Positions 1 to 12,702 of a stretch of DNA of 64,000 bases are shown piece by piece. The position numbers and the translations under genes are program-made. Under the pieces are notes generated by a model. It made no database searches and was not told the DNA's origin. It saw only the letters and a program-made list of their open reading frames with translations. The number at the start of each line of letters is the position of its first letter. Position 1 is the stretch's first letter. This DNA comes from Burhinus oedicnemus (Eukaryota > Chordata > Aves > Charadriiformes > Burhinidae). The stretch is from the NCBI GenBank assembly GCA_008921705.1, contig VFFE01007631.1, forward strand, positions 966,321-1,030,320. Reading direction: 5' to 3'.

Positions 1-2225
1 CAGTTGGGCTCTGCTGCGGCACCATGGTGAAAGGGTGCACGGCTCATGGGGTTCTCTGTGTTGGAGCCTGCTCCCGGTCACACATTTTGGATTGAGGAAT
101 AGACAGATCTGCAGAAAGAGATTGGTTTCTCTCTATTGTTTGTACTGGAGTAAACCTCACATCCCGCTAAAGTCAATGCTGTTACATCAGCGTAAAAATG
201 GAAAGAGAGGGAAAAAAACCCCCACAAAAAAACCCCACTAGAAAATTGCAAGAAAAAGGAGGCAATGGTTTTGGTATTTCCTTTTCTGGAAGCTAAAACT
301 CTATCTTTTTTAATCTTTGAAAATGATAATGGTTCTGTTCACGAGCATTAAACCCAGGAGCATTCAGTGCCTTTTAGCTAAGCTTAGAGTTAAAATCAAA
401 CTCTTTTTTTTTTTTTTTAATGGCAGTTTGTAGTAAAACAGCCTGCAGGGTGTGCAAAAAGGAAATGGCTGAAAATCTTTCTTTCCTGGTGACTGTTTTA
501 AGTCACGTGGTGGCTTGGTCCTTATTTACTGCGCTAGAATGTGCTCACTTAAAATAGCACAGAGCAGACGGACAAACAGTCAGAGTAAGGGCATTAGTGC
601 AATGTCAGTTTTCCAATAGAGATGTGAAGGTATTAGCTGTATCTGTGGATATGAAAAAATACATTATCGCCTAGTGCCTCTTAAAACTAGCCAATTTATT
701 TATATTCTTCATGGGTTAGATATCTATTGCCAGAATTTATGGCAAACTTCTGAACTAAAGGTAGTTGTAGGTTTGACAATAGAAGTGATAAAGAAGCAGT
801 GGAGGGCAATGAAAATTGATGGGGAGAGAGAGTGATGAACAGCAAAAGTGCCATTACGGTCAAGTGATGGGGTGGAAGGTAGAAGAGAAAGAGAAATGGG
901 CTGTTTGCAGTAATTTGGGTACCTTCAAACCACCTTGTTCAGCTGCCTGTGAACATCTGCTTACTTTATTTACTGTTGCACTTCCTGGTAATGTCATTGC
1001 AGTTGGGCAAAACACCTTAAGTGCCTATGCTCTTGCCTTTTTGTTTGTGAGATGGAATTTGTACCTTTTTTCTTACTTTCCCCAAGAATAAAAGAAAAAT
1101 ATCCCCAAAGCAAACGCAGTAGGACTATAACTGCTAGGGTAAAGAGCTCAAAATTAATGCTGTCTTTTAACTGAAAAAATACTATTTCTTTAGTCAACAG
1201 AGCCAATATGCGAGAAGGGATCTTGTTTTTATGGACAGAAGAGGGAAATGGTGTTTTTGGAGGGTGAATTGTTTGATGGATGTAGGTTTCCTGCTGGGAG
1301 CAAAGCTCACAGGGAGGACTTGCAAGTCTACTATTTTAACCCTAGAAGGGTGCAGGTGAATTGGTTTCTCATGCAGTTTATTAAAAAAAAGCAGTAAATG
1401 TTGTGACCCCTTTACATACATAGTGCTCTTACTTGTTGCTGCCTCTGATGATAATGCAGTTACTTGAGGCAGCTGCTCTTTGTCAAGCATAATGTAATCA
1501 AAATCCAGCCACTAATAAAAATGAAAGAAAAGGGTAAGAGGGAAAAATTTAGCAGCCTCTCATATCACTAGTGAAGTTTTGATGACTTAAAATGTCAAAA
1601 AGAGTGGATGCAGCACTTAGGGAGAGTTTTTAAAAGCTTTCCCCTCCCCCCGCCCCGTAGCTTCTGTGACCCTAACACTGTTGCCTAGTGCTGGTAGTTG
1701 TAATAAAAATGGGAACTGTGTTCTGTTTTCTTTACCCAGGTTAAAATATGGAGAGAAAGCGAAAATCCATGATGCCAGAAAGCAAACTAGAGAAACTTCA
1801 GAACAGAGAAAACTTCAGACTGAAGAAATGCTATTAGATTTGGGAAATTCTGCTAGCTGAAATTCTGTTAAGCTCAAAGCTCTGGGTAGCGCCACAAGAA
1901 AAGTCTCCTTTTTGCTCATTTCCTGTTTTATTTGTTTTGATTTAAAAATTGCCAGAGAGGTAGGAGGTGGACAGATGCGCTCTGTCAGACGTAGCGGGAG
2001 TGGGTTATGAAACTTACGTGAGCGCACCTTGTCTGCTTCAGCATAAAGTCAGCCAGCAAATTGAAATCTCCTCCAACGAGGATTTAAATTAAATTGACTG
2101 CCTTTGCGTTGGGGCAAACCAGGAGCATTCATATAATCAATTAATGTGGCTCAGCTTTGGGGATGGCAATCTCCAGTTGAGACAATAATGAACAGATGGG
2201 GCTCATAGCTTATTAAATTGCTACC
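1..2225. other. Unannotated single-copy DNA
   Basis: I see no gene, RNA or recognisable interspersed repeat here. A run of 15 T lies at 404-418. The open frames are all under 100 codons, overlap on both strands and have no recognisable domain, so I treat them as chance. Confidence 0.6.
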
Positions 2226-2247
2226 TCCATGGCATCTGTGCCATGGA
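2226..2247. repeat. Perfect 9-bp inverted repeat, 4-nt loop
   Basis: The arm TCCATGGCA at 2226-2234 is followed by the loop TCTG and by its exact reverse complement at 2239-2247. It can form a short stem-loop in single-stranded DNA or RNA. It lies about 35 bases before a MIR-like fragment and may belong to the same degraded element. No function is implied. Confidence 0.85.
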
Positions 2248-2280
2248 CTAAAATGCAGGTGGGGTCATGGTTTGCATAAA

Positions 2281-2345
2281 TGTATTGCACGACCTTGGGG
2301 GAGTCTTTCAATTGCTTTCTGCCTCAGTTTACCTTCTTTGAGAAA
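2281..2345 (+). repeat. MIR-like (CORE-SINE) fragment
   Basis: The stretch carries words that in MIR follow one another in the same order: a GACCTTGGG block, a short T-rich stretch, then GCCTCAGTTTACC. MIR-type SINEs are ancient tRNA-derived elements that survive in amniotes, including birds, as short diverged pieces. Only the middle of the element is legible. The upstream tRNA-like part, if present, would be at about 2170-2280, but I cannot make it out. Confidence 0.6.
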
Positions 2346-4090
2346 GCGTTTAAAGCATGAACTCTTTAGTGCCTATTTAGGAAGATGATTCTCTCCCAGT
2401 AGCTCAGACCTACATTTGGAGTTGCTGACAGTAAAATAATGTTGGTTAGATGAGCTATTTTAATAATGCTTTCATGCTGATGTAAGCCCTAATTTAGATG
2501 CAGCTATATGGGCAAAAAAAGTGCAGCTTTCTGCTGGTTGTCTACCTTCTTTTTGGGAAGTGGTGTTTTTCCCACAGAAATGAGGGAGTGGTATTGCCTG
2601 CGTGATGTGCTGAAAGTCAATGTCAGCATGCTCTGCCTCAAGCCCCGAAATGACCAGAAGTGATGTGGACAGATGACTGCCTTGCTAAACCTGAGGCAAT
2701 AGATATTGCTGAGAGGAAGGGTGTATTAGCTCAAGTTTGGCTCTGCGGCCGTTCAGCTTATAGATGGGTGGCTGGCAGAGCAAGCTCATATCTATGCCAC
2801 GTACGATGAGAAGATGTATCTCAGGCCTCAGCTAGAAGGGTTTGCCCATACAATCACACTTGAAAGCCTCTTCTAGCGCAGACTAGGCCTGAACAGATCT
2901 CTAACCCCGGCTGCAGTACATTCCCAATCTCACTTGTGTCTTTTAATGGCTATAATGTAATTGCTACTATTAATAATAAACTGACAGGCTCTCTTTAAAT
3001 AACTGTAAGGCTGATAGACTAGTATCGGTTGGATGCTTCAAAGTTTGACTAACAGCAGGGAGAAGGAGAACAGCTCCATTCTCAACTCCTCATGCAGAGA
3101 AGGGCTGGCACTGGGAAGAGGTGATGGAAGGCTGACACGTGGCACTGCGACACCACAGGGACTTTCTGCAGAGCATTTGCTGAGCGACTTGTCTGATTTC
3201 TTTAGAAAAAGACACGCTTTCATGCTGACAAGTGAAATTTTTGGCCTGTGCTAGAAGTCCTCTTGACTCGAAGAAGGATTTCAGCTGGTGTAAGTTTCTG
3301 CTCTCTGTATGTGTGTGGCCAGCAGCTGACAGAGCGACAGAGCTGGAGTGGGAGAAGATGCCCAAGTCCAACCTGCCCCTTCATTTCGCCTCCTTGGGTA
3401 GGCCAAGCTGCTGCTCTGGCGATGAGGCAGACTGTCCACGGAGACATGCCGGCAGGCAAAAGAGGTGCTGTAACCCCGTGGGGTGTCCCCAGGGAGCTGC
3501 AGTTTAGCCCAGGCCCCTCAACAGCTGCTGTCGGGATGGTCTGTTTGTGTTGGTTTTACCTGTTTTATCAAAAAATGGGGCATCGTGAAAGGGGACGTGG
3601 ACAGAAGGATTGGACCCATGGGATCACTGAGGCCAGGAATCAGAGCAAAGACATCAGCAGGAGCAGAGTGGAGGGGTGTCCGGGGGAGGAGAAGGCACCT
3701 GCATTCTAATGCCCTGCAGATCTCCGACAGGTGAAATCCACCCACTCAAGAGGGTTATTTGGTGGCGGGAAATCCAAATCTGAGGTGTCTCCACGCCTGG
3801 GTCCTAATGTCTCACTTTCAAGGCTTCAGTGGGGAGTAGTTGTTTCCCCCCAACACTGGCAGCTGTAGCGTGCTTCTGCAAACTGGGTTTTGTAATAGAG
3901 AGCGGGGCAGCATCAGCATGTGGAGGCAGCGCTCTGATATTCGGCAGGCTCTTCTGTCAAATGGTAGGGGAAGAACACGGTAATGAGCCAAGAAGAGAGA
4001 AGCCTGGCATGGATATAAGCCATAAAAGAGCTCAAGTGTTATCTGTGCATTTTGACCCAAGTAGCTGAATTATTTTTTGGATGATCTGGC
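2346..4090. other. Unannotated DNA, G+C-rich at 3050-3730
   Basis: I see no recognisable gene or repeat. About 3050-3730 is richer in G+C than its flanks and therefore carries long overlapping frames on both strands, the longest 153 codons at 3248-3709 on the plus strand. None has a domain, signal peptide or membrane segment I recognise. The openness is best explained by low stop-codon density in G+C-rich DNA. Confidence 0.55.
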
Positions 4091-4910
4091 ATGTTTATAC
4101 GAGAACAAAATGAGTTTCTAGCCAGCATGGACATTTAGAGTAATTTTTGAATCCCTTTCAAAGCTTCATTAATATCTGCAATTACAGTCAGCCACAGTGC
4201 ACTTGACCCAGCGTGCCAGTGTCACCAGGCTAAGCTGAATGAATCAAAAAACTTCTTATCACGGACTCTGACCCTGCTTTGGTTACAGACACAAGGGATG
4301 AGGAGAAAAATCTTTTATGTGCATCACGCAACCAAATCCACACAGCACTGTTATATGTGTTCCTCATAAAACCATTTCTGTTTGCTTATAAACGTCTCTA
4401 ATACTTAAATGTAATTATGGCATTTCCGCCATATTTAAACTGTTAAATAAAATGATGGTTTCCAGTGATGAAGACAATTAAGTGCACATGATATAATGAA
4501 ACTTGATAGAGCCTCGGCTGCCGTCCTCCCTATTAGCGTGCACAGCTGCGCATGTGTGTCAGCATTCGCAGATTAAAGAAGCAATTAATCTGAGCAGGGT
4601 GAACGTGAAACTGTTGCTTAAGCACGGCAGCAGATTGTGAGCCTCAGTCCCTGACTTTTTCATTAAGGTCACAACTCAAATTGCAACCAGCTATGTAAGT
4701 CCATTCTTCTCAAATCCCATATTTCTAATCAAATTTAAGAGCTGATACTGGTGAATTACATCCTAGTGTCATAAATCCACATCGCCAGCGATTTATGCAC
4801 CTAGTGTTAACTGACACAGTGATTCATATGTGCTGCGATTAAGAGCTGAATGGCTTTATAGATCTTGATATAGTTTCCGAGGGGTTAGATTACTGAAACA
4901 ACAGAATGTC
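4091..4910. promoter_or_regulatory. Candidate conserved non-coding element
   Basis: This AT-rich, non-repetitive stretch has none of the repeat signatures seen elsewhere. It has several homeodomain-type cores (for example CATTAATATC near 4168 and CAATTAATCTG near 4582). It also has two inverted YY1-like cores, ATGGC at 4417-4421 and GCCAT at 4428-4432. This composition is typical of developmental enhancers in gene deserts, but I cannot measure conservation. The call is inference, and the edges are arbitrary. Confidence 0.25.
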
Positions 4911-5696
4911 AAGGAGTAACATTTAATATTCTTGCTCACGAACAAGCCTCGTGTGTTTGGACAAGCTCACAAACAACCGGCTTTCAAGCGTTTGGCACAA
5001 ACAGTGCTAATAGCTACAGCGCTTGGTGCCGGTTGTACTACGCCGGGGCTACAAGGTCTGCAGAGCGCGTTTGCAGGACCCGTGTCTCCCACTGCACAGG
5101 CAGGGGCTGCAAGGTCCTTTGAACACCCTTGTGCTCTGTGCGAGGTGGGAAGGAAGTGGGACAGGGAGTCGCCTGTTTAATTTCGTCTTGGAAATCATAT
5201 GTTAAAGATGGTGCTACTGATGATCTACTGAATGTACTGACACTCAGAAAGAATGGGGAAAGGCGGTTTATAAATCACCCAGTATCCACTTTAGTCTGCT
5301 TTTCAATTTTCATTTCTCAGAAACACAAATTGCAGCTGTTCCTTAAGGTGTCTGATCTATCCTCTCAAGAAGCCAATTTCTTTTTTAATTTCCTCTGATG
5401 AGACTCAGAAGATGCTGGATAAAATATGAGGTGAGTTCTTTTATTTATTTATTTTCAAGGCAGCCTTCTGTGTGAAACACGTCATAGTTTGCTTCTTTGC
5501 TGCCAAGGAAAGTGCTCATCTCTTAAAGCGTTCTTGATGGAAGTGTTGTCACTGAGAAGCATAAAGCAAAGCAGGCCTCGGCTTTAGCTGGGGTAAAGAG
5601 AATGTAATCAATAAAATGGGTAATCGAAGCACATGCAAGACTCGAAATTAATCAAAACATTTTGAAAGGGAAAGAAATAGTAGAAAGACCTGAGCT
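4911..5696. other. Unannotated DNA before a CR1 insertion
   Basis: I see nothing recognisable. A small G+C-rich patch at about 5030-5120 holds two imperfect copies of a GGGGCTRCAAGGTC word about 60 bases apart, which makes two overlapping short open frames. No domain is recognisable in them. Confidence 0.55.
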
Positions 5697-5966
5697 GCAA
5701 AGGCTCTTACTGAGAGTATCTACAACTATCTGAAAGGAGGTTGTAGAGGGGTGGGGGTCGGTCTCTTCTCCCAAGTAACAAGCAATAGGATGAGAGGAAA
5801 TGGCCTCAAGTTGTGCCAGGGGAGGTTTAGATTGGATATTAGGAAAAATTTCTTCACCAAAAGGGTTATCAAGCATTGGAACAGGCTGCCCAGGGAAGTG
5901 GTGGAATTGCCATCCCTGGAGGTATTCAAAAGACGGGTAGACGTGGTGCTGAGGGACGTGGTCTAG
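5697..5966 (+). pseudogene. CR1 ORF2 C-terminal remnant
   Basis: One frame stays open from the 5' truncation point to a TAG at 5964-5966, about 89 codons. It encodes the C-terminal tail that follows the CR1 reverse transcriptase, recognisable by IYNYLKGG near the start, then [18 protein letters not shown] and [11 protein letters not shown]. Endonuclease and polymerase domains are missing through truncation, and no autonomous start codon is expected, so it cannot make an active protein. The TAG probably corresponds to the natural ORF2 stop, because the family's non-coding 3' tail follows directly. Confidence 0.85.
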
Positions 5967-6054
5967 TGGTGGTTTTGGCAGTGTTAGGTTCATGGTTGGA
6001 CTCGATGATCTTAAAGGTCTCTTCCAGCCTAGGTGATTCTATGATTCTATGATT
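5697..6054 (+). mobile_element. CR1 LINE, 5'-truncated, relatively young copy
   Basis: Chicken Repeat 1 (CR1) is the dominant non-LTR retrotransposon of birds. This copy keeps the 3' part of ORF2, the short 3' untranslated region with the typical TTGGACTCGATGATCTTAAAGG block near 5997, and ends in tandem ATTCTATG units at about 6035-6054, the hallmark CR1 terminus. It is 5'-truncated at about 5697, the usual result of incomplete target-primed reverse transcription. CR1 copies normally lack target-site duplications and I see none. The ORF2 tail is still open, so this is the least decayed CR1 in the window. The 3' region resembles the CR1-J/Y/E group of birds, but the subfamily is not secure. 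Confidence 0.92.
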
Positions 6055-9000
6055 TATTGCACCCTGCTAACCTGCAGTAGAGAAGTTCCAGGTCTAATTC
6101 CCAGCGCACTCCATGATAATAAAGGTATTTTATTAAAGTGTTAGCAACTGGGAAGGAACTTTGCAAAGTGCTGTAAGAAAAGCCTTTCTGCATAAATAGG
6201 ATTATGTGGAAATTTTCAGTATGGTAATTTAGTTGGGGCTTTTATTATTTTTTCGGTTACTATGGGACTTTAAAGCCAGGGATGTAAACAGAGAAACCAG
6301 ATTTTTGGAACCAGCTGCTGTATTGCACATCACCAGTCATTGCTGTCATGCAAAGCTGTCCTGTCCGCAGTAAGACGAGGAACTAGAAAAGCTAAATGAG
6401 AAATCCTTTACGTGGCAAAAAGGGGCATTATTTCCTAATAGCGTACTACCAAAAATGAGGAGGAATCAGAGAGGAATCTGATGGCAGCCTATATTATTTC
6501 CCCCTTTTTGTGCAGAACTTAATATATGGTGCAGAGTGTTGATGGTATTACATAGGTTAGTAATAGAACTGAATTTACAGAAAGCCCGTATTTGACTTTT
6601 GTGTAGTTGGTTAATTATCTGTACAAATAGTCCTTACTACAAATGTGTTTACTTGAAACTATCTGAGCAGGATTTAAGGATGCATTTCTGTTAATGGGTT
6701 GTCCAGGAACTATTTGTCTAGTGTTTTCCCTGTCTAGGCACCTTTCTGCTTTTGGCCTGGTGCTTGCCTATAAAGCGACCTGCCACTGTTTTCCGTCTCT
6801 GATGGGAGGTTTGATGTTTCCTTTAACAAGAAGGGTGTCTAAAATGGCCACCCAGACCCTTCCTGGGCAAACCTCCCAAAGCATGTTCTTGGACAAGTTT
6901 GCCACCCTTTCCCTTGTCAGGAGTGGTCTTCTGAGTGCAGTGTGTCTCTTTTTGCATGGAAAGGATGTGTAAAGGGGTATGTTTGACAGTGTAGAAAGTT
7001 TGCGGTTTTTTATTTGGCCAAATGCTACTGCAGAGCCTAAATTTTGTCTGTATCAAATGTGTTGTCCTCTCCCAGTGCTAGATGGTGGGAGAGCCCATGT
7101 CAGAGCCCAGAAGCAACCTGTTGTCGGTGACCCTCTATTATTTGCTCTTTGCCAGTTCTTGCTGCTGTTCTGCTTTATGCTTCTTTTCATATACAGGGCA
7201 GTTTTGGCAGAAAGACCAATGTTTTCAAACTCATTTTCAGAGGAGATGAGAGGGACCAATCTTGTTGTGCTCAGGTTGAAACATAAAATTTGCTGCTTTG
7301 ACTTAGTTTCCCTGCAGACCACGATGAATTATAGAGCAGGAGGTGAAAAGGAGGACAAAAATATAAAGGAGGTAAGGAAATATAAATAAGTAAAGAGGAC
7401 AGGGAAAGAGAGGGGAAAGGAAAAAGGGATAAGGAAATAAACTCAACTGCACAAACCAGCAGAAGAATAGTTCTGAATGCCTTGGGAGGAAAATTAGTGA
7501 GGAAAATGAGCCTGTTGTGATTTTTTTGTTACTACTGCTGGGAAGGCTCCAGAAACCTTCTAATGATGGATGCTGTAAAATAAGCTATTTCTTCCTGTGG
7601 GCTCTTGAAGGGAAATACACACTACTTGTTTTAGCACAGATATACAGGGCAGTGTACCTTCATGGAGAGCTGTAGATAACCACTGGAAATAAAGTAATGC
7701 TTGCTCTAGCTGCTGGTGCTACCTAATCAATCTCCCTCATCACTCTTGTATCTGAGCACCTTTTTTAAACAGATGTGCCCTCTGAAGTGCCCAAAATGGG
7801 GTAATTCTGCAAAGTGAAGCCTGGAAAGAAAGGGAGAAAAGTGAGATGCTTACCTCCTTTCAACCAGCGGGACCTGCCTGTTTTCCCAGAGGAAGTCCGT
7901 GGTGTAGCAGTTATCCAAAACCAGGTTTCCTAGGCTGGCAACTTGACTACAGGATTACCTACCGCAGTCCTTACCTATGCCTTCTGGACTAGCTTGACAT
8001 GAGTTCTTTTGTGTTATGTGTGCCAAAAATTCACACAAAACTCCTGAGCAAACATGGTTAGACCGAATAATCTGATTTTATGGTCATGTTATCAAGCCAA
8101 TCTTCCAGGGCTTTGGGTTTGATTTTGTGTTTTTTTTCACTGTAGTAAGGAGTGACTTGGGAGTGAGTTGTGGGGAGGTAAGGCTTCAGCTGCAGAATTG
8201 ATGATGTTTGACCCTATAACTCCGTGCTCAATTGAGTTGTATGCTTCTGTATATAGTGAAAAGGATAAATATATTGAAATGCAGCCACGGCAGGCTTGAG
8301 GCCAGAATGGCCATGAGTCTGGCATGGGGTCAAACATTTGAAGTTGCATATAATCAGTCAAGAATATAGATCCATAGTGTGACTTTTCATACAGCGGCAA
8401 CTCTTCATTGGCAGCAAAAGCCGGGGGAGAGAAAGAGGCAGAACATCTGAGTGAAGTGTCTGGTTAACCATATTAGAGTGTGGGGGTTTTTGATGTGGGT
8501 GGGAAGCAAATGAAATTCAGTGCCCCAAAAGTTGGAGCCACTGCTGCAGAAAGTTTTGTAACAAGTACCACAGGAGGCAGGGTATTGCGTCTCCCCGTCT
8601 ATCTATTTCCTTGCTTCCCTGCTGGGACTGCCAATTAGATCCAGCTCTGACGGTGGCTTTTTGACACTTTTGCTCACTGGGAAATGGACTCAGACTAGTA
8701 TTTCATTGCATTTGGGCTTTTAAACAACATCAGAGAGAAATGACTTTCAGCTACTCTGTCTGAACTGGATGTGAGCCAGCGCTCCACACAGAAATGGAGA
8801 GAAGGTCTCGTTTTGACATGACTATTCCCTAGTGTGTGACAGGCTTTCTGCAAATGTACTGGGCACCCTCATTTACCTATATCTAGTAGGAGCGTGTGTA
8901 CCTCAGATTATTTTAGGTACTGTCTCTACACTTTCAGCATTCATAGACAAAGCCTATTAGAGGGGAAAAGGAAAATCAGAGGGGTAAAGGATGTGAGATT

Positions 9001-9300
9001 TTAAGTGAAAACAGTTTAGCATCCCCCTGAAACTGAACTAAGTTCAGCTGAATGCCCTTTGCACCTTGTAGATTTGACCTTTGGTCCTCACAAAAATAAT
9101 GCCACAATTGAGACTTTAGGCTAAGTGCCTTTTTCAGACATCAGTTGATGCTTTACATACCTATCACATACCTATACCTATTTGTATATGCTATGTGTAT
9201 GTATATGTGTTGTACGTTGTCTGTGCTTTCTGAATATTGTAATTGTTGAAATATACTGTAGCCAGCCCCTGGACGGCATGTACCTCAGGGATGTTTGTCT
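6055..9300. other. Unannotated single-copy DNA
   Basis: I see no gene, RNA or recognisable repeat. The longest open frame (136 codons, 6979-7389 plus) has no recognisable domain and overlaps a minus-strand frame. The area around 9160-9215 is a loose alternation of TATGTG and CATACCTA words, a decayed purine-pyrimidine tract. Confidence 0.55.
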
Positions 9301-12240
9301 AAAAGACTTCCTCCCAGAGTTTTCCAATTGCTTATCTAGCTATTTTCCTTGCACTATTTAAATCCCTTTCCTCTTGTCTGATCTCCTGTGCACACAGACA
9401 ACAGATTGTTCCCTTTCTCTTTTCTGCCTTCAAGAGTTTCAAGAATGCTGTCACCTCTCCTTCCTCCACCACCAAGTGTTTTCTTCCTCTGGGAAAACAG
9501 CCCCACTTCACTCGGCTTGGTCAGAGGACATGTTTTCTAGGCCACTTGTGGTGCTCTCCTGTGTTGTGCCCGGTTGGTCTGTATTTGACTTCAGGCCAGT
9601 GGTTCGCAGCAATGCATACAGGAGTCTGACATAAGCTGAAGATGAGAAAAATTATATCACTGTGCTTATATACCTTGGCATAATGTGCACCTTTCTTGTG
9701 CCAGCCGGACATCATGGACTCACGCTCTGCTTGTGAGCAGCACGAGCCCCAGCCCACGCTCTGCCAAATGGCCACCCAGCAGCTCCTGCCCAGCCGATGT
9801 GCTCCTGCCTACGTGTTGTGCTTTGCGTGTTTGTCCCTACTGTATCCTTCTCCCTGTTGGAGCATTCCTCCCATTTGTCAGGACAATGCTGGGCTCTCCT
9901 CTGCCGCACTGGGTCTCTGCTGAGGAGGGCTGCATGGTGCCTGTGCACCGAGGGCCAACTCTGTTTTGGGACCACAGCTAATTTTTTTCAGCTGATAAGT
10001 GTGTGTGCGCAACCACACCGGGCTGGTCTTAAAACTCCTGCATTTATGTGCTGACTCACTAATGGGATTTCTGCCAAACTAAGAACCTCTTCTATTTACA
10101 ATTTTAGGATGTGTGTGCACGTGAGCTTCCTTCACTTCTCGACTTTCTTTTATTGACTGAGGATGGTATATTAGTGAAACTTTTTTTTTATTATTTCAAC
10201 CTTTTTCAAGCTTTCCTTTTGAAAAATTTCCAGCAGGTATAACGGAGCAGGTAAAACAAGTGATGCCAAGAGCAGGAGAGAGAAGAGTTGATGGTGTATG
10301 TGAGGAGAAAGGACTTAGACAGGGCTGCCAGTGTGCTGATTAGCAGGGGTTTTGAGGCACGATAAGTAATACTGCTATTTGCTTGGCTTATAAACAAACA
10401 CAGTTTAAATTTTAATTCCAGGATCTTTTCTCACCCTGTTATATAATTTTTTTTTTAGGTCATTCGGCTGTAGCAAATGAGCTAAAATGATGCCTGTCAT
10501 CAAAGGGACTTAGTTCCAGCCTTGGCTGAGGTGGGGATGAGCTGGTCCTGCTGAGGCACTGCACTTATTATCTTGATGTACTTACACTATGTAGTCTTCC
10601 AAAAGCTTCAGTCTAGATCTGGGTTTTCACTGATGAAATGAAGAACAGGGGCTCTAGAAACTGGCTAGGGGGAGTAATGAGCTTAGTTCTGTCCTGTGCC
10701 TCCTGGTGTGTAACTAGAAGCACCGTAAGCAGAGGGTTTCTAAACCGGGGTGCCAGGAGGAATAGAGAAACCATTTCTAAGTAATGTGAGAGCTGTCCTT
10801 GGCCGTGGTTGTTTATATGAGCATCAGTACCCCCAGGGAGTGGTGAGATGCACTAAATTAAATAAAAAAAAGTGATCTGTTGATGGATTTACATGGTATC
10901 CTTCCAACCAGCTTGTGAGACCTCCAGAGGCCATGGTTCCTGAGAAGCCACGGGGGGAATATCTGTATCAGCTGTGAGTGTAAACAGAGATGGGTTGCAA
11001 ACAGGAGTTTTGCTCCCACTTCCTTCTATCATACTACAGTGGGAAAGACACAGGCTTTATACACAGGATTGCCCATGGCTTTGGGAACATTATACTCCAT
11101 GCCTGTAAAATAAATCCATGTCCTCTCTAAAACTGCTTATTTTGGCATTGGCTTCACAGGAGGCATATTCTTGATGAACAGGTCTCCATCCACAGCCATG
11201 TGCCGTCCAAACCTCCCCACAGTACTGTGGTTCTGGATCTGGGCTGGACATTTGGTGTGGTAAATAACATGAAGGTACTAAGAATGCCTCATCAGTAGGG
11301 AAATTCTTCAGACTCCTTGATCTCTTGATAGCAGTCAAGTCTGAAAATTAGACATGAACTTTCCTAAAGCTTATTTGGCTCTCACGAGGGCTGCAATAGA
11401 ATGACAAACAGCATGCTGTTTTCTTTATTGTTTCAGTTCAAGGACTGTCTACAAAGAGTCACAGCCTTGTGCTTAGCATTACACAAAATTATTCATTTCC
11501 TAGCTATACAGAAAAGTGATTGAATTGCATATGATTAACATATGTTGTATTTTCTTTTCTAATGCCTTCCTGTCCTTTCATGGCATACCTTGGTAAATGG
11601 CATCAGAACACTTTGCTTTCAAGGGGTCGTCTCCCTCAGAAACCTATTATCAAGGCTATTTCAGAAAAGTTGCTCTTGCTTGGTACATCTGGTAGACTGT
11701 CTCTAGAAGCCAAACACATTGTTGCTGCAGCAACTTGACCTCCGCTAGTCAATTTATTCCAGCTCCTAGCTACATTCAAAGATTTTTTTTTTTAAAGGAA
11801 TCCTCTCCAGAGTATATGCAAGCCTCTTCACTCTGAGCAGTTGTGCTAGTATAAAGAACCCCGTAACGCTTTTCCTTTAGAGATGCTTCGGTTTCTCATA
11901 ATTAAATCTGGCTGCCACACTTGATCATGGTCAGCAGCATAGAGATTTTATCAGCCTGTGTTTGGCATACAGGTACTACTGCTTATTAACACAGAAGTGA
12001 GATAGGCTGGACACACCAAACTGCTATTTAAGCTGCCAAATTCTTCTTTGTCTTGTTTCTGGCTTGTTTTAGAGACAGGTACAGTGGTGATTTTGTGTTC
12101 AGAGTTTTGTTCTGAGATTGAGGCAAAGACTAACTCAAGGGATTCAGCATTGCTGAATTTTAGGAATTTTTTGGTATTTTGCAATGATAATTGTCTAATC
12201 ATCAGAACAGCGAATGTCATCTCATATAAAAGAGAGAAAT
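9301..12240. other. Unannotated single-copy DNA
   Basis: I see nothing recognisable. 9690-9990 is G+C-richer and so carries four overlapping open frames of 75-98 codons on both strands, all without recognisable domains. Short T runs occur near 10181 and 10450. Confidence 0.55.
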
Positions 12241-12702
12241 GATAGAGCCAGAAGGGACCGTTGTGATCATTTTGTCTGACTTACTTCATGACACAGGCCC
12301 TAGGACTTTTTATATGAACTGTAACAAGACTTCAAAGAAGACAAAAAATCTGATCTTGATTTAATCATCAGCTACAGAGAATCAACCAGAACACTTGGTA
12401 AATTTTCCAGCAGCTAATTGCTGCCATTATTAAACAAGTAATTGCACTGCACTTTATTTCCCTTCTGTCCCCTTTCAAATTGGGTCATTTGGTCTTGTTA
12501 CACTTTTGTCTGATGAGTTGACAAGCACTTTAATAATGTTGTGTTCCCTATATTGGTCCCTAAAAATTGTGATCAAGCTTCACCCTTAACTTTCTCCTTG
12601 ATAAACTGTCCAGTAGACTCCTGAAGTCTCTAACTCTAAGGGAAATTATTTTGGCTTTTATAATTATTATGGCTTTTTTCTCACCTATTCATAGATGTTG
12701 AT
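12241..12702 (-). mobile_element. Old CR1, 3' portion, left part (split by a younger CR1)
   Basis: Read on the minus strand, this ends with the old-CR1 3' motif whose plus-strand form is AGAGCCAGAAGGGACC followed by GATCATTTTGTCTGAC. That ending is familiar from CR1 copies of turtles and crocodilians and from the oldest bird copies. Moving right one meets the corresponding more internal blocks (TTGGTAAATTTTCCAGCAG, GATCAAGCTTCACCCTTAACTTTCTCC, a TTATGGCTTTTTTCTC block) in the expected order. Divergence is high and no frame is open. The element breaks off at about 12702 where a plus-strand CR1 begins, and a further piece appears to resume at 13226. Confidence 0.75.

Noticed and set aside
3248..3709. 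153-codon plus-strand open frame
   Set aside because: Several other frames are open over the same G+C-rich bases on both strands. No domain, signal peptide or splice context is recognised.
4932..5180. 82-codon frame with a Lys/Arg-rich start and hydrophobic stretch resembling a signal peptide
   Set aside because: It arises from a small G+C-rich patch with internal repeats, a second frame is open over the same bases, and nothing around it suggests an exon or promoter.
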